From Atlantibacter hermannii (GTDB lineage Bacteria > Pseudomonadota > Gammaproteobacteria > Enterobacterales > Enterobacteriaceae): 64,000 nucleotides of DNA. The DNA lies in NCBI RefSeq assembly GCF_009907385.1, contig NZ_JAAATR010000073.1:62001-126000 (forward strand), in the 5' to 3' direction. The notes beneath the pieces were generated by a model. The model was given only the letters and a program-made list of their open reading frames with translations, did not search any database and had not been told where the DNA came from. Shown here one piece after another: positions 18,709 through 26,923 of the stretch. The position numbers and the translations under genes are program-made. Position 1 is the stretch's first letter. The number at the start of each line of letters is the position of its first letter.

Positions 18709-19778
18709 GGGCATTGATTACCCGGCTGGGCAGCCACCGCACGTTACGCTTTCGCCTTCTGCTGGCGATCGGGCTGATTCTGGTGGTGTGCCAGGCCATC
18801 AGCGTGGTGTGGCTGTGGCACGAAAGTAAAGAGCAGATCTCCTTTCTGGTGGACGAGGCGCTGCATAACCGCAACAACCAGTGGCACATCGAAAAAGAGA
18901 TTGTCGAGGCGGTGGCCAGCCTGGCGCTGCCCAGCCTGGTTATGATTTCGCTGGCGCTGCTGCTCTGTTTTCAGGCGGTGAAATGGATCACCCGCCCGCT
19001 GCTGGAGCTTCAGCGCCATCTCGACAGCCGCAGCGAAGATAACCTTGAACCCATCGGCTACGTCAGTTCGGTACGGGAAATTGATGCGGTTACTCACGCC
19101 ATTAATCATCTGGTATCGCGGCTGACCGTCACCCTGGAGCGCGAGCGGCTGTTTACCGCCGATGTCGCCCATGAACTTCGCACCCCGCTCGCCGGGCTGC
19201 GGCTGCATCTGGAACTGATTGAAAAGGCGTATCACGTGGATGTAAAACCGCTATTACAGCGTCTCGACCAAATGACGCAAAGCGTATCCCAGCTGCTGCA
19301 ACTGGCGCGGGTCGGGCAATCCTTCGCCTCCGGCGATTATCAGCAGGTGCCGTTACTGGCGGAGGTGATTGAACCGATGCGGGGAGAATTCGAGACCATG
19401 CTGCACACCCGCCATCAGCAACTACAGGTTGTCGCCCCTCAGGACGTCACCGTGCGCGGCGACGCGACGCTGCTGCGCGCCATGCTGCGTAACCTGGTGG
19501 AAAACGCCCATCGCTACAGCCCGGAACATACCACCGTGTTTATTCGCGTGGAAACCACCCCGCATCCGTTGCTGGTGGTGGAAGATGAAGGGCCGGGCAT
19601 TGACGAAACCAAAAGCGGCGAGCTCAGCAAAGCCTTTGTGCGTATGGACCGCCGCTACGGGGGAATTGGCCTGGGGTTAAGCATTGTCACCCGCATCGTA
19701 CAGTTGCACCAGGCGCAGTTTATTCTCGACAACCGCAACCCGGGGCCGGGTTGCCGGGCGCGGGTGCGGTTTCTGTAA
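18705..19778 (+). CDS. basS: Sensor histidine kinase BasS (PmrB)
   Basis: 357-residue inner-membrane sensor kinase with two spans (about 15-35 and 68-90) around a short periplasmic loop. The loop includes an ExxE pair (EIVE), the iron-binding motif known in PmrB. A HAMP segment, the H-box [15 protein letters not shown] and the ATPase boxes [18 protein letters not shown] and GIGLGLSIV follow. It phosphorylates BasR. Last gene of the operon; the promoterless ATGA overlap shows coupling with basR. Confidence 0.92.
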   Translation: MRALITRLGSHRTLRFRLLLAIGLILVVCQAISVVWLWHESKEQISFLVDEALHNRNNQWHIEKEIVEAVASLALPSLVMISLALLLCFQAVKWITRPLLELQRHLDSRSEDNLEPIGYVSSVREIDAVTHAINHLVSRLTVTLERERLFTADVAHELRTPLAGLRLHLELIEKAYHVDVKPLLQRLDQMTQSVSQLLQLARVGQSFASGDYQQVPLLAEVIEPMRGEFETMLHTRHQQLQVVAPQDVTVRGDATLLRAMLRNLVENAHRYSPEHTTVFIRVETTPHPLLVVEDEGPGIDETKSGELSKAFVRMDRRYGGIGLGLSIVTRIVQLHQAQFILDNRNPGPGCRARVRFL

Positions 19779-19909
19779 GGCGGCACGACTTCACCCGCGC
19801 TACGCGCTGTTATTGATACGCTGACGATTTGACGGCGCCTGGCAGAACATTAGTGCCATATCTGTGCCAGAATGATTGAAATTAAACGCATAATGGAGCC
19901 TGACTGAGA

Positions 19910-20140
19910 ATGGCGATGGTATTTATCCCTGCGCTTGTGGCCTTGCTGGAAGCAAAAGAGAAAGCAACTGGGCGGGAATTGACCCGCGATGAAGTTGAGT
20001 CGATACGCGATAATGCGACCGCGATTGCGTTGCCGGAAGAATTTGCAGTAGATATGACCAACAGCCGTGGTTATCCCGATATCGATCCGGAGGATGTCTG
20101 GAATGCATGGTTAGCCTACAAGAAAAATAAAAGCCTGTGA
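19910..20140 (+). CDS. Small acidic protein of unknown function, upstream of Imm63-like gene
   Basis: 76-residue acidic protein, not recognised. It starts with a short hydrophobic run (MVFIPALVALLEAKE), then LTRDEVESIRDNATAIALP and a C-terminal YPDIDPEDVWNAWLAYK. No signal peptide or metal motif is seen. ATG 19910 follows TGGAGCC at a workable distance. It overlaps the next gene by 4 bp (GTGA), so both are made together. It may belong to the immunity module, but that is inferred from position only. Confidence 0.75.
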   Translation: MAMVFIPALVALLEAKEKATGRELTRDEVESIRDNATAIALPEEFAVDMTNSRGYPDIDPEDVWNAWLAYKKNKSL

Positions 20141-20550
20141 AAACGATTGAAGAACTGCGGGCGGAGCTTCTCAAAACTGGAGAGCAGTTAGGTGGAGGAA
20201 TAAGGCCCAATCATTACTTCATTATTCCTGATAGCCCGGATGGCCTGGCTACCCCCTGGCTGGAAATTCATGACCAGGAATACCATTTTATTGTCAGTGA
20301 AAGAGGCGTCGAAATAGCGCGTAAAGTCACGTCCAGTGATGATGAGATTCTGTATTGGTTTGTTGAATGTAGCGTGGCGGGCCTGGCTTCACGCTATGCG
20401 GCATTAAACAGTTCACCTGAAAGGGAATTCAGGGATATTTATTTCCGCAAGCAATACCGATTAATGCTCTCCATCAACCCTGAGTGGGCCACGAGAAAGC
20501 GTAAAGAATTCACCGCAATCCTGCGTTCTCAAATTAGCGAAGCGAAGTAA
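20137..20550 (+). CDS. Imm63-like immunity family protein
   Basis: 137-residue soluble protein starting with GTG inside the stop of the previous gene. The pattern YHFIVSERGVEIARKVTSSDDEILYWFVE, then FRDIYFRKQYRLML and PEWATRKRKEF, fits my memory of the Imm63 family of polymorphic-toxin immunity proteins. No toxin gene is beside it, so it would be an orphan immunity or a related stress protein. Base composition is more AT-rich than the flanking core genes. The family call should be confirmed by profile search. Confidence 0.6.
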   Translation: MKTIEELRAELLKTGEQLGGGIRPNHYFIIPDSPDGLATPWLEIHDQEYHFIVSERGVEIARKVTSSDDEILYWFVECSVAGLASRYAALNSSPEREFRDIYFRKQYRLMLSINPEWATRKRKEFTAILRSQISEAK

Positions 20551-20613
20551 ATTTCAAATACATCCTCCGCGTTGGCGTTCTGCCCTGGGTTTATCTTCTG
20601 CGATCGTCGGGAT

Positions 20614-21213
20614 TTATCCGGCCTGCTGTTTCCTCCAGGCAATTTGCGCATGGATAAAGTCTACAGCACCAGCGGCCTCACTGTCGGAAGTAAAAACCCT
20701 CTCAGGAATAACAATGCAGTTGTCATTTCGCATATGAATAAAGATAAAGCCGCCTTTTCGGTAACTGGTTTTAATATATTCCCAGTACACGCGCCCGGTC
20801 GCTGAATGGGTGATGTTTTCGACATAATACCGGGTAAGCTTCACTCTCTGAGCAAGCTCATCATCAGTTTGTTCCGCGGCTGCATTTTTTTTCATGGCCT
20901 TACATAACAGCCTGTCATAAAGGTTAAACAACGCCAGTGAAAGCGCGAACAGCGCGAGCAAAATGATATTTATCACCCGGGTCCGGGCCATCATGCTGTC
21001 ATCATGGGGGGCGTCAATAATCTGCATAATCATTTGCAGAAGAGTAAACATCGCCGCAAAAATGAAAATATACCCTGCGGCTCGCTTGATGAAACCCATA
21101 GATCCGTAGGGTTTAATGCTCTCTTTCTCATAGGCTTTTATCAGCTTACCTGCTTCGGTGCGCTCAAGCACTGACATTGAAAAATCAACGATAATTCGGC
21201 TTTTTGTTATCAT
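20614..21213 (-). CDS. Membrane protein with YcxB-like C-terminal domain
   Basis: 199-residue protein with two hydrophobic spans (about 40-65 and 80-100) that follow a short N-terminal cytoplasmic part. A soluble C-terminal domain ends IVIPERVFTSDSEAAGAVDFI, the form seen in YcxB-like proteins. I chose ATG 21213 behind CAGGGAT; a TTG 10 codons upstream is too close to its AGGAGG. It is convergent with the Imm63-like gene. Function is unknown. Confidence 0.7.
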   Translation of the reverse strand: MITKSRIIVDFSMSVLERTEAGKLIKAYEKESIKPYGSMGFIKRAAGYIFIFAAMFTLLQMIMQIIDAPHDDSMMARTRVINIILLALFALSLALFNLYDRLLCKAMKKNAAAEQTDDELAQRVKLTRYYVENITHSATGRVYWEYIKTSYRKGGFIFIHMRNDNCIVIPERVFTSDSEAAGAVDFIHAQIAWRKQQAG

Positions 21214-21437
21214 CGGGTCTATCCCTGTTTGTTTTTGAGTCAATGCCTCCTGACAATATCAAATTTCGATATCGCAGGGAGGGATTGACTATGAGGTGCA
21301 GGATCCTGCTCAGCTCCCCGTGCATTACACGATAAAGAGTAAACCGTCGTTCATGGAAGGAAAAACGTCACCCGCGCAACCCGCGCTGGCTGAAGGACGT
21401 GGACATTATCATTGGCAGCCGGTCACGACACTCTCAG

Positions 21438-21977
21438 TTACCACATCAAATCATCAGGCACTTTAAAATCGGCGTACGGATCGTCCTCGTCCTGCTCTTC
21501 CTGGCTTAGCGCGCTATTAAGGACGATGCTGTCCGCGTCGCGCTGGGCGATTTTATCGGCCACGCTGGCAGGGATAATGGCGTATTCGTATTCATCTTTG
21601 TTATTACCTGCCAGACGCGCAATGGCAAGACGGCCATTGATTAACTGCGCCTGCGTCGCCTTATCCACCACCACTTTTTTAATCAAATTACTGTCGGTGA
21701 AATTAAACTCAATATTGCCTTTCGCAACGGTGATGCGGTTCATCTCAATCAACTGCTTCACCTGCGCTTTATATTCTTTCGATAGCGTAGCCTGTTTTTG
21801 TTGTTCGCTGAGCTGTTTGTCTCGCTCAAGCTGCGCTTTCTTATTCTCTTCAACGGCCTCGCGAGCTTCGCGCGCCTGAACCCGTGATTTTTTTGCCGTG
21901 CGCTGGACTTTAGCCATTTTTTTGCTGGTCACTAAACCCGCTTTCAGCATCTGCTCTTGTAAGGTAAGTTTTGTCAT
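21438..21977 (-). CDS. yaiL: YaiL, DUF2058 nucleoprotein/polynucleotide-associated family
   Basis: 179-residue hydrophilic protein. The first 75 residues are a long charged helix (LVTSKKMAKVQRTAKKSRVQ, then EENKKAQLERDKQLSEQQKQ), probably a coiled coil. The rest is a compact domain with FNFTDSNLIKKVVVD and an acidic tail EQDEDDPYADFKVPDDLMW. It is very like E. coli YaiL. Its biochemical role is not established. It lies 35 bp downstream of the cold-shock gene in the same direction and could share its transcript. Confidence 0.9.
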   Translation of the reverse strand: MTKLTLQEQMLKAGLVTSKKMAKVQRTAKKSRVQAREAREAVEENKKAQLERDKQLSEQQKQATLSKEYKAQVKQLIEMNRITVAKGNIEFNFTDSNLIKKVVVDKATQAQLINGRLAIARLAGNNKDEYEYAIIPASVADKIAQRDADSIVLNSALSQEEQDEDDPYADFKVPDDLMW

Positions 21978-22012
21978 CTTTGTCTCTTCGCTCGCCCGTT
22001 ATTCAATCCAGA

Positions 22013-22492
22013 TTATTTGAGTTTAAGCATTTTCACTGTGGCATCGATATCGATCTCATCTTCAGAAAAGATGTGCGTCGCCCCCTGGAAGGTGGTGATG
22101 GCCAGTTTTTTCAGCGAGCGCGTTTCACCTGGTTTTGCGGTGGATTTAGGTCGGATGCTATTCATTAACGCGCCGACGGACAGCACCGCATTCTCTTTAT
22201 CAATGCGGGCCTCGGCAGGCACCTCTTCGCTGTAAACCAGATAAGATTTGATCGACGTGAGCTTCAGGCGCTCGCCCGCGATAAAGATGTATTTGCTTTC
22301 CGGCACCACTTTCACCGCATAGGCTGACAGGCCCTTATTATTGGTGGTGGGTTCGAACGTCACCGCGGCGTCTTTTTTAATCAGTTCCGGGTTGGCGACT
22401 TTAATCACATGAAAATAGCGGTTGTCGCCGTTCTCATCTTTGATAAATCCAAAACCTTTATCTTTAAACCACGTTGTGATCTTTCCGTTCAT
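22013..22492 (-). CDS. Cold-shock-domain protein with C-terminal extension
   Basis: 159-residue protein. Residues 1-65 form a cold-shock domain with the RNP1-like KDKGFGFIKDENGDNRYFHV, which binds single-stranded nucleic acid. It continues with about 90 residues of a second domain (KYIFIAGERLKLTSIKSYLVY and later FQGATHIFSEDEIDIDATVKML) that I do not recognise. I prefer ATG 22492, spaced correctly from AGGCGG, over ATG 22498. It is longer than the 70-residue Csp proteins. It could be an RNA chaperone or a nucleic-acid-binding regulator. Confidence 0.8.
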   Translation of the reverse strand: MNGKITTWFKDKGFGFIKDENGDNRYFHVIKVANPELIKKDAAVTFEPTTNNKGLSAYAVKVVPESKYIFIAGERLKLTSIKSYLVYSEEVPAEARIDKENAVLSVGALMNSIRPKSTAKPGETRSLKKLAITTFQGATHIFSEDEIDIDATVKMLKLK

Positions 22493-22498
22493 CGCCAT

Positions 22499-22646
22499 TA
22501 CCGCCTGATTAATCTGTTAGCTACTTAATTTTTGCAGCGCGAAGTGTAAAGCACAATGTCGGCACAGTCTACGCGGCGACAGTCGGGATTTCATTTAAAT
22601 CAGGACCAAGCAATCAGATGTCATCAACGCCTCGAAAATGAATTGT
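22499..22646. other. Gap between the cold-shock gene and the WYL-SIS gene
   Basis: About 150 bp containing the promoter of the cold-shock gene on the reverse strand and the 3' flank of the regulator. No gene or clear terminator is seen. It is one candidate left border of the radical SAM cassette. Confidence 0.3.
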
Positions 22647-24536
22647 TTATCCTTGGCCATTCACTTCATCTTCGTTACTTGTATGAATCTCTCCCCAGCC
22701 ACGCCAGGAGTGAACCAGAGCATTCTTTTCTGGCCTGCTTCCCTGATAACCCAGATAACAAGACATCGCATGAGTCATATGAAGAGCAATATAGAGGTTG
22801 CTCCAGAATCGTTCTGATATTGGCTGAGGAAGATCAATTACGTGGACATAAAACAGCTCACTAAAGCGATCGGTAAAGATATCTGCGAATTTTTTAATAT
22901 CTGGGGTTGAAAGTACAATGTAAAAACAATTTTGCCGTATGCTCGCGTAACGATGGTCGCCATGAGTATAGTCTTTTATATCAAAGAACATGGGTGAATG
23001 AACCCCAGACTCACATAACAAAGACCGCCATGTCTCCTGCAACATGCCATGATCACCGTTTGTCAGTATGATGAGATTCTTTTCAGAAAACGAAGGGATA
23101 TTCGCAAGGAAAGTGGAAACCGTGGCTGCCTGCAACCTCACAGCCTCGCTAATACTTTGATATTTCACATCTATATCAAGAAATTGTCTCACATAACACT
23201 CAACACTCTGACTTAGGGTAATCACCGAGCGTATGTTGATAAATCGCTTATCTCGCTCAGGGAATGGAATGAACGCTCCATGAATATTGACGTTGGATGT
23301 TTCCAGGACCTTTACAAGTTTTGATGTATGATCACATGACACCACTCCGACATCTACACATCTCGAAGACACTAACTTTCCAGCATTGACGGCATCTTCA
23401 TGTTTTCCCGCGATACTAATAATTACCGGTGTTTTTTTATTTAGTCCGGGATGATTAATGAGCGATAAATAAGAGCTATAGCTGGAATTAATGTCATTAT
23501 GCTGACAAAGTTCATCAGCATAGGAAGCGGCAATCTTTGATAAACCCGCCCCTAACCACAGCATTCGTGGTTCGGATGAGACTGTATATCTGTCGTCCAC
23601 ATAGGTCGGATTTATATTGCGTAAGCGATCAAAATCATTTTCAAGGTCGAGAGGTGCAAATACATCAGGATCAGGTAAAGACTGTACGAGAGGTCTAAGC
23701 GCTTCCCAGTTCTCAACGGTAATGAAAAGATTAGGATCAACAGCGCGGCCTTTGTATTCCCGAATAGCACTTAACAACTGCATAGAAGCCAGACGGTAAT
23801 AGGCTAAACACTGACGAACAGGAATAGTTAGCCTCGCATTGACCATGCCAAAGGATTTCCTCAGTGACTCACGTTGCAGGGGTGAAAGTCCGTCCGAAGG
23901 CGTGATAATGATATCCACAAAGGTATTCCACTCATTATCTGTTACTGAAGATACCCAATCTTTACTGTCGCTCGGTGTCACTTCCCTAATTCTGGTTAAT
24001 GGGAAATCACCGAAGCGGTGATTATCATGATCCCATCCTCTTACATGCCAGCGCAATGTGGTTGCAACTACCGAATGAGGCGAAATCATATGAGTGATCA
24101 CTTCATTTTGTTTAAGTGATGTCATTTTGATAATTGCCGGGATATTACGTTTATGACATTGGTTCAATGTGCGGAAGATGTGAGGTTCGACAAATTGTGG
24201 CACCCCCTCGACATTTTCAAAGGAAATACGCTGATTCAGCTCATTAGTATTGTTTTGCAACCATGTAATGGGATTTGAATCAAATACCGGGCTAAATGAG
24301 TCCGTGGCGCAAAACGCTTTATGACTGTAATCCAGCACAAAATTATCAGGCGCCAGTTCCTGATAGCGATTGATATCTGATGAGGCTTGCTGAGTTGATA
24401 TACCGAACTTATAGACCAGTTCGGTCCTGTTGAACTCCCCCATCCACAACAGCTGTTCATCAATCCACTTCAGTCTGGTCAGGATCATCGCTCCATTACG
24501 GAGTGATGCAATATTTTGTAATTCATCTGTTGACAT
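22647..24536 (-). CDS. WYL-family (BrxR/CapW-like) transcriptional regulator fused to a SIS-like domain
   Basis: 629-residue two-part protein. Residues about 19-75 form a winged helix-turn-helix (FNRTELVYKFGISTQQASSDI). Residues 115-195 form a WYL domain (ISPHSVVATTLRWHVRGW, DFPLTRI), and 200-260 are the usual C-terminal extension. Together they match stand-alone BrxR/CapW repressors of phage-defence loci. Residues about 322-600 then look like a double SIS domain (MLWLGAGLSKIAASYADEL, PVIISIAGKHEDAV, a late DYTHGDH loop), a fold that binds sugar phosphates. It is divergent from the radical SAM operon by 67 bp with a palindrome between. The ATG has only a weak ribosome site. The fusion is not one I know as described. 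Confidence 0.8.
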   Translation of the reverse strand: MSTDELQNIASLRNGAMILTRLKWIDEQLLWMGEFNRTELVYKFGISTQQASSDINRYQELAPDNFVLDYSHKAFCATDSFSPVFDSNPITWLQNNTNELNQRISFENVEGVPQFVEPHIFRTLNQCHKRNIPAIIKMTSLKQNEVITHMISPHSVVATTLRWHVRGWDHDNHRFGDFPLTRIREVTPSDSKDWVSSVTDNEWNTFVDIIITPSDGLSPLQRESLRKSFGMVNARLTIPVRQCLAYYRLASMQLLSAIREYKGRAVDPNLFITVENWEALRPLVQSLPDPDVFAPLDLENDFDRLRNINPTYVDDRYTVSSEPRMLWLGAGLSKIAASYADELCQHNDINSSYSSYLSLINHPGLNKKTPVIISIAGKHEDAVNAGKLVSSRCVDVGVVSCDHTSKLVKVLETSNVNIHGAFIPFPERDKRFINIRSVITLSQSVECYVRQFLDIDVKYQSISEAVRLQAATVSTFLANIPSFSEKNLIILTNGDHGMLQETWRSLLCESGVHSPMFFDIKDYTHGDHRYASIRQNCFYIVLSTPDIKKFADIFTDRFSELFYVHVIDLPQPISERFWSNLYIALHMTHAMSCYLGYQGSRPEKNALVHSWRGWGEIHTSNEDEVNGQG

Positions 24537-24558
24537 ATCTGTTAACTCGTCACTAGCA

Positions 24559-24575
24559 TGTCTACTGAATAGACA
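24559..24575. promoter_or_regulatory. Perfect inverted repeat, candidate operator of the WYL-SIS regulator
   Basis: TGTCTA-CTGAA-TAGACA lies in the 67-bp divergent gap, 22 bp from the regulator start and 28 bp from the radical SAM start. Dimeric WYL repressors bind such repeats, so it could repress both directions. Binding is inferred. Confidence 0.5.
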
Positions 24576-24603
24576 CTAACATAGTCTTCTGATGGAGTGA
24601 AGT

Positions 24604-26427
24604 ATGAATGCGCATACCACAAGTGCTCTGAAGGTCACACATGCAGACCTTGTCAACGATGAACAAGGTACTGGCAATGAAACGACACTGCCGTGGTATG
24701 GTTATTTATACAACGAAGGGGATGTTTCAGAACGCAATATCAAAGACCGTCTGGCACTGGCGTTGCAATTCAGAACCCTGCCCCCTGAAGTTTTTACCCG
24801 CTTGCGGCATCTACAGCCGCAAAGTGGTTGCTTCAATAAGTGTAGCTTTTGTAGTCAATCGGCCTCCAGCCGCATAGTCGAATTTGACTGGGGTGCTCTC
24901 GAGAATATTGTTGCAGCCATCAGGATCGCTACGATTGAACAAAACACGACAAACGGCACACTGCCAGCATCGGTCCTTCAGCACCCGCAGCAGCTTGAAC
25001 GCTACTTCGCTATGGGTAAGAGCTTGATTGCCAATGAACGGTCAGACCGGCCTGGCGTGGTGTACTCTTATCTGGACAATGATCCGGCTCTGTATCCAAA
25101 AATCGATCAACTCGCGAAGTTGCTTTATGAAAACCTTGGCGTAAAGACCCGCATTGCTACTGTTGGGTTTAGCCGCCATAACAGCACTATTGCAACAGCT
25201 TTTAAACGTATTAGTCATGATTACCAGCGCTATATAGCAGGTGTCAGGCTGTCGGTCTCTCCTTACACCTATGGCTGGAGTAAGGCGGCTGAACGTGCTC
25301 AACTGGCAAATCGTGCTGAATTTGAAAAAGACCTCGCGCATTTTCTCAATCTGTTCCGTGAAGGAATGCTGTCCTCAGAAGAGGGTCGCAAAGGTGTTTG
25401 TGCCGAAATTCGGTTTGCCCCAATGGTTCACGCAACCCATGTGATTACCGATCAAATCAATGGCCATTTTGTATTGAAAGCAGGAAATTACGCTTACGTT
25501 GCTCAACAGGAAGGCGACCTGACTGACGCTTTTCCTGCCGTTCTGGGATCGGGTTCTCATAATTTCAACGTCGCCGCTACAGGCATTCCTGTTTGGCAGA
25601 TAAACGCGCCTGATCTGCAGTCATGGGATAAAACCGTCCGAGAGGTTCTGAGTACCGGGGGAGTCGGAACGACCCAACATCACTTGCATAAATTCGAGAA
25701 TGAAGATGGATACTATTTTGGTATTGATGTTGAGCGCACTTCTGAAGGTTATCATTTCGCTAAATATTTCTATCCGAAAATCGGCACTCGGCCAGGCAGT
25801 GGTCTCATTGATGGTGAGCGATACCTTCTTAACGCATTATTGCTGGCGACAGCATCAGGAGAAGACCAGACTTGGGGGCATGTTGCCCTATTATGTGAAA
25901 AGCTGAGCGCTACTGCCCGCGCTTTGGAGATTGATTACCCTGAATCAGCCGAATACCTCCGCGAACACGTTGTGCCATTGCTCTTGTCCTATATTCGTGC
26001 ACTGAAAATTGCCAATTTTCCTGCTAACAGCTTGTTCAATAAAGCAGTTACTATTGAAACAGGCCAGATATGTAATCTTGGGCAGGCATACCATGAATAT
26101 AAGGCTATTGCTTCACGCCCTGACTTACCTCTTACGCTTAACCACGAACGCGCTTTCGGGAAAAATGGGGAGCTTGCAAGTGAAGGCACTGTTTTTCGCC
26201 TGGCACCAAGCAATGTGATACGTAAGGCATCCAGTTTTTCCCGCCAGAACCAGCTCATGCAAGGGTTCACAATTGAACAGTTGGATCTGGAGTCAACAAG
26301 CAGTGCGGATGGTCAGTCAGTTAATCGCCACTTTTTCCCGATGGAATGTAATCATTCTTATCGCCTTCAGGATCTGACAGAGCCAGCTATCATTGGCCAA
26401 ATTGCCACAAGGAATTTAAATGTTTGA
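24604..26427 (+). CDS. Large radical SAM protein of unknown function
   Basis: 607-residue enzyme with the radical SAM 4Fe-4S motif CFNKCSFC (CX3CX2C: Cys76, Cys80, Cys83) after a 75-residue N-terminal part. A TIM-barrel-like region follows (GVVYSYLDNDPALYP, TRIATVGFSRHN, GVRLSVSPYTYGW). About 300 further residues match no family I know. It is not a viperin: the length, the N-terminal extension and the sequence around the cysteines differ. No second Cys-rich SPASM cluster is evident. The ATG follows TGGAGTG. It is the first gene of an operon with a Gre-like factor (8-bp overlap) and a kinase-like gene. Substrate unknown; a nucleotide is a guess from the partners. Confidence 0.8.
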   Translation: MNAHTTSALKVTHADLVNDEQGTGNETTLPWYGYLYNEGDVSERNIKDRLALALQFRTLPPEVFTRLRHLQPQSGCFNKCSFCSQSASSRIVEFDWGALENIVAAIRIATIEQNTTNGTLPASVLQHPQQLERYFAMGKSLIANERSDRPGVVYSYLDNDPALYPKIDQLAKLLYENLGVKTRIATVGFSRHNSTIATAFKRISHDYQRYIAGVRLSVSPYTYGWSKAAERAQLANRAEFEKDLAHFLNLFREGMLSSEEGRKGVCAEIRFAPMVHATHVITDQINGHFVLKAGNYAYVAQQEGDLTDAFPAVLGSGSHNFNVAATGIPVWQINAPDLQSWDKTVREVLSTGGVGTTQHHLHKFENEDGYYFGIDVERTSEGYHFAKYFYPKIGTRPGSGLIDGERYLLNALLLATASGEDQTWGHVALLCEKLSATARALEIDYPESAEYLREHVVPLLLSYIRALKIANFPANSLFNKAVTIETGQICNLGQAYHEYKAIASRPDLPLTLNHERAFGKNGELASEGTVFRLAPSNVIRKASSFSRQNQLMQGFTIEQLDLESTSSADGQSVNRHFFPMECNHSYRLQDLTEPAIIGQIATRNLNV

Positions 26428-26917
26428 CATGTATCTGACCAGAGCAGGATTGCTCAGAGTACAGCAAGAGTTAAAAGCGTTGCAGGACGAAATTCGCGAA
26501 TGTAATCGCAAGATAGGCCATACGGTGTCACTGGATAATGATTTGCGCGAAAATCCGGAATTCTTGGCTTTGCGGACTAAAGCGGAATATGAACTCCCGG
26601 CACGAATTACAGCACTCAGTAACATCCTTAATAATCATACGCTCGTTGAAACGACAGAGCACATCCTGAGTAATGAGTGCGAATTCATTGGGGTAGGTAA
26701 TGCAGTAACCCTCAAGGATGACGACGGAAATGCACGTCTGATTCATATCTTAGGCTTTGGGGAAAGTAATCCTGCGCATTCCATCGTTAGCTTCGATACC
26801 CCTCTGGCAAGAGCGCTCTTAGACCGTGAAATTGGCGATGAAATAAGCCTCCCGTACCAGGGAAAAAGCGTGAACTTTAAAGTGGTTAATATCACTCGCA
26901 CCCCTTATCTGAAGTGA
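26420..26917 (+). CDS. GreA/GreB-family transcript cleavage factor paralogue
   Basis: 165-residue protein with the two-part Gre layout. An N-terminal antiparallel coiled coil (about 5-75) is followed by a C-terminal FKBP-like domain (about 85-165, including GNAVTLKDDDG, SIVSFDTPLARALLDREIGDE). The coiled-coil tip NDLRENPEF keeps both acidic residues used by GreA to place Mg2+ in the RNA polymerase active site. They fall at Asp41 and Glu44, the same numbers as in GreA. So cleavage stimulation is plausible. The start overlaps the radical SAM stop by 8 bp, behind AAGGAA. The housekeeping greA should be elsewhere; this is an operon-specific copy. Confidence 0.82.
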   Translation: MFDMYLTRAGLLRVQQELKALQDEIRECNRKIGHTVSLDNDLRENPEFLALRTKAEYELPARITALSNILNNHTLVETTEHILSNECEFIGVGNAVTLKDDDGNARLIHILGFGESNPAHSIVSFDTPLARALLDREIGDEISLPYQGKSVNFKVVNITRTPYLK

Positions 26918-26923
26918 GAAGCC

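Noticed and set aside
22556..22864. Forward frame of 102 codons at the end of the WYL-SIS gene
   Set aside because: Mostly antisense to the regulator's C-terminus; no ribosome site or recognisable domain.
24604..26427. Radical SAM protein as a prokaryotic viperin
   Set aside because: Length, long N-terminal part and sequence around CFNKCSFC do not fit viperins, despite the kinase-like neighbour.
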